DNA from: Mariannaea sp. PMI_226
Lineage: Eukaryota > Ascomycota > Sordariomycetes > Hypocreales > Nectriaceae
Direction of reading: 5' to 3'
Assembly (NCBI GenBank): GCA_024336345.1
Contig: JANFOG010000005.1
Span: forward strand, 2,480,001-2,544,000
DNA: 64,000 nucleotides
Under the pieces are notes generated by a model that was not told the DNA's origin, searched no databases, and saw only the letters and a program-made list of their open reading frames with translations. Each line of letters starts with the position of its first letter. The first letter of the stretch is position 1. Positions 13,058-24,771 of the stretch are shown one piece after another. Both the position numbers and the translations under genes were made by a program.

Positions 13058-13444
13058 ATGGACACTTCCATATCTGACTACATCTTTGATGATGAGGGGA
13101 TGACCTGGATCACTTGCAATATGTGCAGTGGTTCGTTTCGCCGAAGCTCGTGAGTGACACCCTCCCAGGAACTCTCTTACACTGTTCCAGCTTTCTTTTC
13201 CGTACCTCTTTATACTAATTACGAGGGCCTCGGCAATCCCAGGAGTAAGAAGTGCGTTCTCTGCCACGGCACCAAGCTTCTTAGAGTCTCGCACGAATAT
13301 CTTGTCAACGCAATGGCCTCTGTACCGCAGAACTCCCAGGGCCAGTCGTCTGTGTCTCGCGGTAACCACAAGCGTGACAAAGGCCAGGGGCCAAGCAGCA
13401 GCAACAGCAGCAGCAGCCGTGGTGTCTACAACCGCAGCTCTTGA
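13058..13444 (+). CDS. Small double CxxCxG zinc-motif protein
   Basis: Two exons (13058-13149 and 13243-13444) joined through a 93-nt GTGAGT...CAG intron give 97 aa. The two halves each carry one DnaJ-like cysteine knuckle: CNMCSG at residues 20-25 and CVLCHG at about 35-40. Four Cys could bind one zinc ion, as in the CxxCxGxG modules of type I J-proteins and other small chaperone-like zinc proteins. A short helical stretch follows, then a Gly/Ser/Asn/Gln-rich tail (with NSSSS) that is probably disordered. There is no J-domain, signal peptide or membrane segment. The intron falls exactly between the two knuckles, so the motif exists only after splicing, which supports the gene model. I do not recognise a named family. 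The ATG lies 14 nt after a CTCCTCC tract. Confidence 0.7.
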
Positions 13445-15134
13445 CCGACTTTCTTAAGTTACGACGAAAGGTCGATACTGTAAATGTCTTTTCCCGTACA
13501 TGTTTAAGAGGGGTGTAGCCATTCTTGGCTGCAAAGTGTGTGCGACTGATTTGATGTTATTGTCTTTGCTCTCTTTGAAGTTTTGAAATTTGTGCTTAGT
13601 TACTCGCAACAATTAGATTAGGCCAGAATTCTCTTGGGGCTTTGGTATTCTGTGCAGAGTATGTATAGGATCGCACTGTGAAGTTCCACGAGTTCTGTTT
13701 AACCTTTCGTTACATGGTATTGATTCTATTTTGCAAATATATACTCACTCGCTCTACCTTAACGTTCAACTGAAACAATTCATTTGTGTTTGAGAACACG
13801 GCTGCGACACTCATGAAGTAAAAATACCTTGGCATGTTTACGACCAAGCCCTGACCAAAAGGACCCCAGAATCTCGTCGACCAGAATATCTGAGAGCGTG
13901 AATATGAGAAATACTCACTTACAGGCAAAACCAGTTCAATCCTAGCTAGCGGTCAAGGAACAGAAATATTGCTTGCTCTTCCGAGACGACAGCCATCCGT
14001 TCGGCAATTCCCGAATGGGCGATGACCCGACAAAAACAGGCTCCAATGTATTGTCGCACAACATAAAGCTTACAGCACATTAGCAGCATATTGGCAAGTC
14101 TGCCAGGTGTTCCCTATGCACGAGGCCTCTTACAGTGCATACATAACAAGTGGCAAGCATAACAAAAGCCTGCTGGCTATAGTTTTACGGTCAGGTGGTT
14201 ACATCCCGTCGGGCTCATCATGCCCTACACTCACTCTTCCGCTTCAGCTGCACTACGCTACCCGAGAAACGATTGGGCGTCAAACAAGGGAGAATTGGCT
14301 CTCACTTCGGTGCCGTAAGGACCTGTTCTGTTCCGGTGTCTATATGACGGCGTTTGACAAGGGAAAAGCCGGTATCTGTCAATGGGGTCTTGCCTTAGTG
14401 GGTTCGTTTCGAGTCCAACAGTGTGCACTGTCCAAGATTGCAATAGAGAGTCAATATTTGCTACTTTGTATCATGTGGCCCAAGTGATGCTGGTGCAGCC
14501 AGTGGGCACTTGGGCTTGGTCCAGCCTATCCGCAAGGCGAAATCACTACCTATACTGATGACGGGTTCATACGGTATTCCCAAAATCCGCGCCATCCCGG
14601 GCCTGCCACAAATACAGTGATAGAGATGCAAATACACCAAGTATATTGATTGAGGAGGATTAATAATGTCGAGGATGAGAGGCTCAATGTACACAGAATA
14701 AAGGCGTGTCGGTCAATATTAAAATAAAAAAAAAATAAAAAAAGAGAGAAGATGCAACACGTCCCAGGGATTTGCCGGTCATGAATGAAACAAATCACAC
14801 AATAATAATATGAGATACGAGATGAAGGCACTAAAATTCGCACAATCGCCAGATAAATATGCTGAAGCTCAACAATTAGCCTGCCTGGTTGGATTTGCCG
14901 TTGGTGTGAGTGAGCTTACAAGAGCAGCTTCAAGCTGGAAGCATACTATGCACCAATCGGGTCCCTGCGCGTCGCTTACAGCAATACCCCGTTACTGGAG
15001 CGATGTTAGGAATCGCGAACTATCACCCTCCAACTAGCTCACGAACGACAGAGGTTCCTAAAGGGCCTTGTTAACGTTTTTTGTCTTTCGTCTTATTTCT
15101 TTCCGCAACTTTGTATTTTTCTCTTCACCTTACC
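13445..15134. other. Intergenic, no gene seen
   Basis: About 1.7 kb between the zinc-motif gene and LST8. The longest frame (14107-14487, +, 126 codons) has no family resemblance. An A-rich run lies near 14721-14743. The final 100 bp are T/C-rich and probably the LST8 leader. Confidence 0.5.
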
Positions 15135-15152
15135 ATGACCTCAGGCTTGTGA
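15135..15152 (+). promoter_or_regulatory. Upstream ORF in LST8 leader
   Basis: ATG ACC TCA GGC TTG TGA encodes five residues and ends 21 nt before the LST8 start codon, on the same strand with no splice acceptor between. Its context (TACC-ATG-A) is reasonable for initiation. If the transcript starts upstream of 15135, ribosomes would meet this ATG first. Confidence 0.5.
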
Positions 15153-15173
15153 ACTTGAATCAATTCTGTAAAC

Positions 15174-16329
15174 ATGTCCGTCATTCTCGCAACAGGTAAT
15201 TCCCCCTCCCCTCGAACGCTTTCCCACACCACTGTGCGATCGTCTCGCTAACTCTCTATCGCAGCTGGATACGACCATACGATCAGGTTCGATGCAAACG
15301 CGACTGCCCAGCGCATAGTTCCTAGCTAACCTATCCTCCTCGCAGATTCTGGGAAGCCCTATCCGGAATCTGTTCGCGCACAATCCAGCACCCAGACTCC
15401 CAAGTCAACCGCCTCTGCATCTCTCCCGACAAGCGATACCTAGCCACTGCGGGGCACCACACGGTCAAGCTCTACGATATCAAGTCGACAAACCCGAATC
15501 CGCTCCTGACGTTTGAGGGCCACCAGGGCAACATTACTGGCATTGCTTTCCACTGCGAGGGAAAATGGATGGTGACCAGTTCCGAGGACGGCACCGTCAA
15601 GATCTGGGAAACACGGACTGGATCAATTCAGCGAAGCTATAACCATGGCTGCCCCGTGAATGACGTGGTGATTCATCCTAATCAAGGTGAAATCATTAGC
15701 TGCGATCGATCAGGCAGCGTGAGGGTTTGGGACTTGGCCGAGAACAACTGCTCTCATGAGCTCATCCCAGAAGAGGATGTTTCAGTATCCAGTGTAACGG
15801 TGGCCAGTGACGGGTCCTTGCTCTGTGCTGCGAATAATGCTGTAAGTTTCTTCATCATCTTATCTTCTTTTTTTTCTAGTGTCTAGCTCTTTCATTTGCT
15901 AATCTTTCTCCTCAGGGCAATGTCTTCGTGTGGAACCTCATCCAGAGCTTCGATCGCACACAGCTTGTCCCTGTGACGCATTTCAGCGCCCACAAGGAGT
16001 ACATCACCCGCATTCTCCTTTCGCCGGATGTTAAGAAGCTTGCAACGTGCAGTGCGGACCACACTGCCAAGATCTGGGAAGTGAAGAACATTGAGCCGTC
16101 GCCTGACCCGGACCCGCGGCCATACCCTCTTGAGGCGACTTTAACGGGCCATCAGCGCTGGGTCTGGGATTGCGCTTTCAGCGCTGACTCGGCATATCTG
16201 GTAACCGCTTGCTCAGATCACTACGCGCGACTGTGGGAACTTCATACTCAGCAGATTATTCGTCAATACAACGGCCATCATAGAGGAGCGGTTTGCGTTG
16301 CGCTTAATGATTATTCTGAGGCCCGGTAG
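15174..16329 (+). CDS. LST8: TOR complex WD40 subunit LST8
   Basis: Four exons (15174-15195, 15265-15286, 15346-15841, 15916-16329) give 317 aa, the normal family length. Two tiny 22-nt exons at the start encode MSVILAT and AGYDHTIR, and the joins read through to RFWEALSG, the conserved LST8 N-terminus. The protein is a seven-bladed propeller; visible WD signatures are TIRFWE, TVKIWE, SVRVWD, NVFVWN, TAKIWE and YARLWE. LST8 binds the TOR kinase domain in both TORC1 and TORC2 and stabilises its active site, linking nutrient state to growth. Its 3' end faces the Con-6 gene 381 bp away. Identification is strong because the whole length matches the family without gaps. Confidence 0.95.
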
Positions 16330-16710
16330 CAGGGTGGATTGGAGAAGACTGGGTTTCTTTTTTTGGGGTGTTATTTATTTTTGGTCTGTTAAGTGGTCCG
16401 CACTCTTGATCTGGTGCTTCAATTCCGTGGGGTGATGGAACTGATGCGAGCATGGCGTTATTTGGATCGACAATGTGTTGTTACATGGGATGGACTTGAA
16501 CATTTTCTCGGACAACGAACTTGTAGGATGTTTTATCATTCACATATATAACTTTACAATGAAAATGAAGTTTCACGAATACAACAACGAGATGAATGAA
16601 AGTCTCGTCTTGGGTTTTTAACTGGGATTTGATTGCGTCTCTTGCTAAATGGCCAACAATTCAACACCATACATGCAAGGATTTGCCATGATCCAGATAC
16701 CACAACAAAC
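16330..16710. other. Shared 3' flank of convergent LST8 and Con-6 genes
   Basis: T/A-rich spacer with TTTTTTTGGGGTG and TTATTTATTT stretches, as expected for 3' UTRs on both strands. No coding signal. Confidence 0.6.
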
Positions 16711-17085
16711 TTAAGAATCCATCCCCTGAAGACGCTCCTTCGCCGACTGCTTTGCCTCGTCGGACACCTTAGGGTTATTCATAGTTCTGAATCATTATTA
16801 ATCCGAAATCATGTCATCAAAGGCTAAGAGGAGTGAGCACTTACGCCTTGAGTCCACCAGCAACGTTGCCAGGATTCTTATCGGTATCATTGTCACCCGC
16901 CTTGGGGACTTATGCAAATATTAGCATTTCGTGAGTAAGAATTTTACGCTGAGGAGATTTATCGTACCGTCGCCTCCATTGAACTCTTCCTCGAGAACCT
17001 TCTTGGAGTGCTGCTTAGCTTCCTGAGAGACCTTGGGGTTGTTAAGAGTGGCCTTGTGGCCGCCGGCGATCTGAGCATCAGTCAT
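16711..17085 (-). CDS. con-6: Conidiation-specific protein 6 (Con-6 family)
   Basis: Three short exons on the minus strand (17085-16968, 16908-16845, 16786-16711), in phase, give 85 aa. The protein consists of two copies of the Con-6 repeat: AGGHKATLNNPKVSQEAKQH near residues 7-26, and NPGNVAGGLKA followed by TMNNPKVSDEAKQSAKERL near the C-terminus. The second repeat is rebuilt only when the third exon is joined. Con-6 proteins are small, hydrophilic and accumulate during conidiation in Neurospora and relatives; their biochemical role is unknown. The gene contains two introns in under 400 bp. Confidence 0.93.
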
Positions 17086-18320
17086 GATGATTCTTTTATG
17101 GAGTATCGATTGAAATAAAATAAAGATGAATGTGTTTTGATGGCTGTGTAGTCAAGACCTGCTGAAAGACGAGAGATAATCACCTCTTTATAGACATTTT
17201 CTCGACTCTCATGACTTCCTTTACGTAGTTATTAGCTAAGACTCCAATGCTGACTTTCGTTGACGCAATTGATATAATCCTCATCTTTTTGCAAACGATT
17301 GTTCAGAGGGTTTAGTAAATAGGCGCAATGTGCCTGGATCATCCCAATACTAGACATTAGGTCAGCAGCTGGGAACGAGACTCGAGCATCATCTCAGCTA
17401 AGATTGTCATCAACGTGAATGAGAGTTGACCACGACGAATTGATCATCCGACTATAGTTTTGAATGTTTACACTATTCTTCTTTGTGGTAGCGCGATCTC
17501 GCGGTTAGATCCGGTCACCTTAGGATTGAGATCTGACGTCGTTTTGACTTTTCACGCTCGGACCTGCGTTAAGAGGTGGAATGGCGTGAAAAGTGAAGCG
17601 CTATGTTCCAAGAGATGATTCATCCAAGTCATGGACTAGATAGAATCAATGACTTCATGACGGGCGAGGCATGTCTTGCCTCCAAATTGCTTTGTTTGGA
17701 GGTCAAGGAACAACACTTCGCACCGTCATGGCAACATCAACGGGTCATGGAATGTAAGAGCTGATCGAACCTCGAGAACAATTTCACGGACACACCCAGT
17801 ATCAAGATACCACAAGGATGGTGTATCGAAAGAGAAGGGCAAATTCCAGCAGTAGCTAGATCGACGGAAAGACAATCTGTGATTGCGTGGAAAGTCACGT
17901 ACGTCATGTCGTCGGGACATGAGGGATGCCTGTATCATCTTGTCATACCGGGGCCGTGGCCAAAGCTGAGATGCAAGCAAGTTGAAAAAGAGGAGAGTCA
18001 AATAATTGAAAAGTACAAAGAGTAATAGAATAATCGAGTCAATATGGTTGAAAACGGCGGTTGACTCATAAACCGAGCAAGGACGTGGCTTGGGGAGCAG
18101 GACTTGAAGGGGATATAGCATGATGAGTGGCGATGTTGAACGGAGGAGTCAGCCCTGGGAATGCACGCCTAATATTCTCATCGGTCGCCTCCGAACGTCG
18201 ATAAGGCTGATTGAGTTGAAAGAGGCAATTCAGAACCCTAATCATCGTACGTTATATTCGGGGTTCGCGAGGCCTCATGCACACATAGAGACCCGACTTG
18301 GGGCCCCAACAAGCCAAACA

Positions 18321-18333
18321 CCCCCCCCCCCCC
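18321..18333. repeat. Poly-C tract (13 C)
   Basis: Uninterrupted run of 13 C, flanked by CAAACA and ACCAAG. Confidence 0.95.
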
Positions 18334-19172
18334 ACCAAGTGATGAGGAACAGCAATTTGGGCATATTGACATTGATCGGAGGTCTTGCCTAATTTCGACT
18401 GAGTCACCGGGGAAACAACAAAAACAACAATAGCAGCAACAAGAAACGAAGAAGTAAGAGAAGTCTGCCTGCATGTCTAGACGCGAGCTGGACCAAATAT
18501 TACCAACCAGTCACGTAAACAGGTCACGTCGCAGAAACGTGAGGAACAGGCCTAGCTCATTCACGTTCGGTCATGACCGAAACTTTCCAATTGAGTAGCC
18601 AGATGCATGATGCCCAAGGCCGCCCGTGTGGTTGGATAGATTAAAAAACGGCTTGCATATGACGTCGGTCTTCTGGCCGTAACCGCAACCCAGATCGGGG
18701 AAAGGAACGTTTCAACATTTCCCCCATGTCCAGCTGAGCAGGGATCACGATGGGAGGGGGGATGAAGGAAGAAGGATGATGAAAACGGGGGCATGGGCCG
18801 GTGGAGTTTTCTTACTCTGTACCCTGGATGCGACGGACGGATAACCTACGTCAGTAAACGGACGGACGTGTTTCCCACGAGGCGGGCTGGGCGGTTGGGC
18901 GGTTGGCGGTTGTGGGGAGGAAAAAGGGCCCTGGGGCACCTGGTTTAGAGGGCCTGTCAACCCTCCCCGACAGCGCTAGAAACCGCCTGTCAGAACTCTG
19001 AAGTTCCCCCCCTAAAAATCCCCCGATGGTCTCCATCCTACTCCCTCCCCCCTCCCAGTCCCCTAAAAAAAAGGCCCGGTCCCCTGAAAACACGCTGGAA
19101 GACACTGAGCCACCCCTGACTATCGATTTCCAAGCTTGGGCTGGCAACTGAGGCTGTGCACCATCTAATTAA

Positions 19173-19196
19173 GCTACCCACGGCGCTACCCACGGC
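19173..19196. repeat. Two 12-bp tandem units
   Basis: GCTACCCACGGC occurs twice in direct succession, followed by a partial third copy starting GCTA. Confidence 0.9.
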
Positions 19197-19608
19197 GCTA
19201 TGCACACACGCGCGCCAGCCACTATCCGCGCCTCACCCCCAATAATAGCACGGCATGAGGCTTTGATCCCATCCATGGTATCGGTTCCTTTCCCCCCTCC
19301 TACGTCGCCAAACCCATCGACATCCATCCACCTCCGCAACACCAAACCACCCAACAATTACGGCTCTCCACACTTCTGCATCGGCAATTGCTGTCACACA
19401 CACACACACTCGCACGCCCACACACTGTTTCCCACACCCATTATTTGCCGCTTACACCTCCCAAAGCAAACGGTAACCGGGGGGTTTGGCCAAGTTACTA
19501 GGGGGGGAGTGTTTTCTTCTCTGTCTACCTTGAACACCCAACGCAGGAACGTCTTGTTTCCAAATCATCCCAACTCTTTCGTAACCCTCCATTCAACAGA
19601 GTGATACC

Positions 19609-20298
19609 ATGACCGCCGACACTAAACCCCCCGTCTTCAACTATGTCTTGAGCTTCATCCTCGTCGGCATTGCGTGGGGCTTCACCACCCCCTTCATCCG
19701 CCGGGCCGCCCGGTCTCACAATCCTCCCGCTCACCCTCTTCTTGATAGCCCTAGTGTCAAGTCCAGCTGGCTCAGAACTAAGCTCTACGGTGCCTTCTTT
19801 GCTGTGGTCGACCTCCTGAGCAACCCCCGTTATGCTATTCCCTTGGTCCTCAACTTGACTGGTAGTGTCTGGTTCTTCCTACTCATTGGACAGGCTGGTA
19901 AGTTTTATTCATCCGCCTCCGTCTTTTCTTACAAGGTCGTTGGGCTTTCGGTCGTCGAATCACATATGCCCCCTTGCATGTCCTCTCTCGTGAGAGTTTC
20001 TTAGTTTCCCCGGGGCACTAATCGAGTAATCACCATTAACTTTTGACAGAATTAAGTCTGACGGTTCCCATTGTCAACACCATGGCTTTCCTGTTCACTG
20101 TCCTTGGCGACTGGTATGTCGACGGAAAAGTCATCAGCAGAGGTAAGCAAGAAATCCTGACAAGCCCGAATTTGCGTTGCACATGACCGTTTCTAACCTC
20201 GTATTCTCCATTTTTTTTCTTCCCCTGTAATAGAAACGGGTATCGGAATGGGTCTAATGCTAGCTGGAATTGCTTTGTGCGTGCAAAGCAAGGCGTGA
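19609..20298 (+). CDS. TMEM234-like small membrane protein
   Basis: Three exons (19609-19897, 20050-20142, 20234-20298) give 148 aa, matching the size of the TMEM234/UPF0546 family. Four hydrophobic segments are visible: VLSFILVGIAWGFTTPFIRR, YAIPLVLNLTGSVWFFLLIG, LTVPIVNTMAFLFTVLGDWY and GIGMGLMLAGIALCVQ. The GxAWGxTxPFIRR motif in TM1 and the NLxGSVxFF motif in TM2 are characteristic. The family belongs to the drug/metabolite-transporter-like fold with half the usual helices. A substrate is not known. The loop between TM1 and TM2 is longer than in animals and rich in Ser/Pro. Confidence 0.88.
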
Positions 20299-21176
20299 TC
20301 ATAATTGGCGGCTTTTCGCCTACATAGTAGAATTAAGAGAATGGTAGTTCGATGATATGCATCAATTGTCTAGCCCACTTCATTAGGATTGGTCGTATTT
20401 TTCTTTCGGGCCCCTCGCCATCAGAACCGGTGACCTCTCACGACTCCACTTGTGACTGCTCCCCTACGATACCACATACAGTAGACATGGTGTGTCCGCA
20501 TTCAGTCATTATTGAAGCAGCGTTAAGAGCAGGGTTCAACAATTAAGCATCTTATACAGCAGATACAGTAGGATTCAAAGTGGAAAGGATGGTTCAGGAT
20601 GTTTGAAGTGATCTGCACCAGGCAGTTTTGTATTAGATGGAATCCAGTCCATGTTCAAATGCTGCAAAAGAACATTGAACCCCTAGAAAAATTTCCAGGA
20701 CTATCAGAATCATCTATCTATCAGAGCTCATGCCAGAGCCCATGCCAAAAAAAGAAAAGAAAAGAAAAGAAATCAACCAAGACCGGGGGAATATGTTGCG
20801 AAAAAAGTGATACAAAAAAAGGAAAGAAAATGGAGTATAAAGGAATGGAAGAAAGGAAGAAAAAAAAACGAAGGAAAAATAGAAAAAATGGGGGGGATAA
20901 AGAATGCCCCTCAGAGGTTTGAAACCTCTTCATCAAAAAGATTTTGTGTCCAACGCCGTCCCAGTCGTTTGTGCATATCACAGCCGTAGGCTTCATATGC
21001 TATGCGTCGTAGGAGAAATAATGATGTTCAAAGAAGGAAGGAAAAGATCGTAAGGGGCTTCGTATACGTTTCGCTCGTTTCCGGACTCCACCTCATGGAA
21101 GGTTTCTTCTTGGTCGTTCATCGTCCAGCTCTCGTTTCATAGACAATTCCCATCATTTCGTGATGCGTCCGTAGTA
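20299..21176. other. Intergenic, A/G-rich
   Basis: Convergent 3' flanks. It includes a purine-rich stretch (AAAGAAAAG and GGAAGAAAG repeats, about 20744-20895). No gene recognised. Confidence 0.55.
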
Positions 21177-22033
21177 TCATTGGCGTGCTCGAATCCAGCG
21201 CTGCACGCTTCGAAGGCTCGGGTCCTCAGCCGTCCAGCGGCCCATGGTGATGTCTGAGGCCTGAAGTTCGTTGTAGATGTAGTCGTCCGTGATTGCTGCC
21301 AGTTCCTAGTTAAGTTTGTTAGTTTTATCTGAACATTGTAGACCCCCTTTCGTAGAGGGGAGAATAAGGGATGAGGCACTCGTACTTGTCGAAGTTGGCG
21401 ATCGCATTGTCGCAGTGCTGACTCGGTTTTGGAGGATGAACGACCGGCGGCTAGGACTGAACCACGACATTCGACCCATCGCTGAGCCGCCGCCTGACGA
21501 AGGTAGATTTTCTGCCCTTCGTGCCGTCTCGCATAGGCATCGAGAAGAACCCTTTTCCGTATCTGTTAGTCCTCTATCCTAATCATCGATCCAGCGAAAG
21601 CTTCTCTGCGGGACATACTGCTTCAGTTCGGCCTTGGTCTGCTCCTCCTCACCGCCAGAGGCTTCGGGTACGCTCGTGTCGGCTGCAACCTCCAGAATAT
21701 GTTGTCCATCCAGTGAACATTGGCGAAGAGCGGCCCAGCCCTCTGTATAATACTCTGAAGAGTCCTGGGGGTTGACAGGAGCAGCGGCGATGTAGTACTG
21801 TAGTGTTCGGAAATCGGCGAGAACCTCACCAACTCGTGCCGTGCGATACTCGTTGTCTACACAGATGCAAGGGGACGCGTTAGTGTTTGAGAGTTGCCAG
21901 CGGGGCGGCCCCAGGGGACAGGTTGTTACAAAGCCGTCTCCTCCTAAGAAGAAGGCGCTTGTGCTTCTGGAAGGGGGGGAGGGGGGGAGGGGAGTGATTG
22001 GGCTTGAGCTTTGGGCTACGTACAACCGTCCAT
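21177..22033 (-). CDS. Hypothetical 180-aa helical protein
   Basis: Four exons on the minus strand: 22033-22024 (only 10 nt), 21856-21619, 21551-21386 and 21305-21177. Phase is preserved at all three junctions. Donors are GTACGT, GTATGT and GTACGA; the second intron has a CTAAC branch site about 14 nt before its acceptor. The protein begins MDGYNEYRTARVGEV and ends RSVQRWIRARQ. It is predicted mainly helical, with charged helices (QVLLDAYARRHEGQKIYLRQ and ALRQCDRQLRQELAAITDDY), an acidic Gly/Glu loop near residue 75 and no membrane segment. I do not recognise the family. The consistent splice signals and a continuous 180-codon frame support a real gene, but the 10-nt first exon is the weakest part of the model. 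Confidence 0.65.
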
Positions 22034-24066
22034 ATTAACTGTAATTGCTTCAAGTGAAAGAATCGGAGAAGAGAAGAGATGAGTGAAAATAAGACCCCCA
22101 AGTCGGATTGTTGAATAATCAGCACTGCTAGTCGCCTTTTATTGTTCAGGGCACGAAGAAAACGTTTCAAGTTGGTGAATGGGATCAGAGCTGTCGTTCT
22201 TTGAGTGCAAGCAAATCGAGGTATAAGAGGAAGAGTCCGGATGACAGTGACGGTAGTGAAGGTGAAATTCTTGATTGGTTGTTCGGATATAGGAGTCGGA
22301 ATGGTCGATCACCAGAGAAGCCTGTCTCTCGATGTTGTTGTTCGCATTGAAAGCTCAAAACTATCCGAGAGTTATGCATCCTTTTTGTATATTGTCATGA
22401 TACTCGAAGGCCTCCCAACTCCTGATCACCTCCACCAAGGCCCAAAAATTCTAGTTCAATCCTATCATAGGCAAAAGTGACAATGTGCCATGGCTGTTCT
22501 TGTCAAAGACCTATGGATCCGCCATGCAACTGGCGGGAACGAACGGCTGCTAGGAGAAGACCGAAACCCACACACACAAACACCACCACCCGTACGCTGT
22601 AGACGCACACCACACACACCATTTTCGATAGGTGGCAGAACTACATCGGCAATTGCACTGAGAGTGTTGAGCCCAGTCCCACTAGCAAAGAAGTGGGCGT
22701 GAGAGCGTGCCTCCACATCAGCAGGACCCTTTCCAAGCTGGAGAAGCCAAAATACCCCGGGCCAGCTGTGGCAAAAAAACTATACAGGGTTGAACAAGCA
22801 GTAATGCCAGACGGGAGCCTTACCCTCAGCCCTATCCCCTGGCTGGCTTGCAGGGCTAGCACGTCATGGCATCTTGGTTCCGTGGGGCACACTCCCTCGT
22901 GTGTGAGTGACCCCATCACCAGAAAGGCGTCCGACCGCCCCCGCCCCCCTTCCTAAGCTTTGGCGTGAGGCTCCTCAAGGAATTGAGGCGTCCTTGAAAG
23001 TCTGGTGGGCTACTACCGGCATATGGAGCATACACCTATTATCGCGCATCCAGGTGGCGCTTCCCAAGTCGGCCGTGCACCAGGGAGACTTTGCTTTGCT
23101 TTGCGTGGGGTCAACGCCATCTGCAGGAGACACAAATAGAGAGGACATGCAGGTGGCTGAGGAGCCCAAAAACAACAGCAAAGTGATGTCCAAGTCGTTG
23201 GACCTGTCAGGGGCATTGGCACCAAGCAACAAGCAGCAGAGACATTGGTGTGCGAGCGGGTAGTCAGTACAACAAGTGGACATGCGGCGGAGTGGAGGTT
23301 TTGATGTGGCGCCGGCTGAGCTAAGGGTGGGAAAGCCACTAGTCACAACCCAAACGGGTAAGGCACGTGCGGGAGGTCGGGGAGGCGCAACCAATTGGCG
23401 CGCGGATGTGGGCAAGAGCAACGGTTTGGGGCGAGCTGAGGAACGGCCTTTTCTGAAAGTTGATTGGCTAGCTGTGGGCTGCTGGCCAAATCGAGTAAGG
23501 GCAGTCGGCGAGACACAACCTGAACGATGACTTGGGATGAAGATTTCAGATACTATGTAGCAAGACAAGGCAGAACAATCTAAAACATTTTCGATGGAAG
23601 CCTTGGATAAGATGCAAAGTAAGGGTCTTTTGATACTGTATTCGGGATTCCAGGCAACCAAAGAGGAAATACGTCTCAGGGCTTTGACTCATGAGATCCC
23701 GAACAAGCTGAACTGTCAATCAATTAATTGATCAATCATTCAATAAATCAACTGAGCGCTGCACGTAGCGTGATTACCTATAGTAGCAGATACCACCTCA
23801 CCTTTTAGAACCTAGGTCGGATACACCCGAACGAACGCACCCAAAAAGGGCAGTTAGGCAAGTCACCACGCCCCAAGTCCAGTCGCTACATAGTATAGCC
23901 CGCCCACACCCATCACACCCCAACAACCATATCGGTCCTAGGACCAGGCTGAATTCTTGCACACGTCCGTTTCCGGCACGCACACTTGAATTAATTGATT
24001 CAATTTCATCCATAAATCCCTCCGAAACAGCCTGGTTTGAATGCAGGTGCTCTCTCCTTCCTTTCT

Positions 24067-24082
24067 CCCCCCCCCCCCCCCC
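24067..24082. repeat. Poly-C tract (16 C)
   Basis: Uninterrupted 16-C run within a wider C/T-rich strand (24050-24090). Confidence 0.95.
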
Positions 24083-24702
24083 TCTCCCCCCGCCCATCTT
24101 CTAAGCCCCCTTGCACTTCCAGCTCTGCCAGGTCTTCACAACCCGCCTCCTACAACCACACAAAGATAAGGCTGCACTCACCTTGACCCAAATTGCTCCA
24201 TTACCGATGCTACTACTGCATGGCGCCTGCGCGCTTGAAACAAGCAGGACGTCCTGCAAGCACTCTTCGTCGACTCCGGAGAGATATTGCTGTAAGGCAC
24301 GAGTCTGCCTGGCGCCTCTGCTGCATATGCATATGGGCGTTAGACGCCGCCCAACGTCCTGACGCCAACGATTCCAGAGAAAAAGAACAACTACGTACTA
24401 TTCTCGTCTATACACTAGGTCGACTGACACCCTTTAGTTCGCACTTGGGCCTGGTATTTTTTTTCCGATAGTCTTGAAACGGTCGCCTTCCATCCCCACC
24501 AACTAGACTACCTTAGTCGGTTGCGGAGCCCTTGGCGTGCGGGAGAATTGTGGCTGAATCTTTATTTAGACAGCGGTACGTATCTGACCATATCTCTGCA
24601 AAGAGGGTTGAATGGATTAGGTAAGGGTTGAAGGAGCACAGCATGTAATACTGAATTCTTCCTATGAGATCATCGTCTCAATCTACAACCACTTCAACCA
24701 TT

Positions 24703-24771
24703 GCGACTAATACTGCGACTAATACTGCGACACTATGACTACACACACACGCACGCACACGCACACACACA
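24703..24771. repeat. 12-bp tandem repeat followed by AC microsatellite
   Basis: GCGACTAATACT occurs twice (24703-24726) with a partial third copy, and is followed by an AC/GCAC dinucleotide tract at 24741-24771. Confidence 0.85.

Larger units (their letters stand above)
17086..19608. other. Intergenic between divergent Con-6 and TMEM234-like genes
   Basis: About 2.5 kb. It contains a 13-C homopolymer, GC-rich C/T tracts, a 12-bp tandem duplication and an AC-rich tract at about 19394-19430. No frame with protein features was found. Confidence 0.5.

Noticed and set aside
12914..13369. 151-codon minus-strand open frame
   Set aside because: Antisense to the better supported CxxCxG gene.
22975..23661. 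228-codon minus-strand open frame
   Set aside because: Composition-driven frame in GC-rich spacer; no family resemblance or recognisable motif, and overlapping frames on the other strand are equally long-lived.
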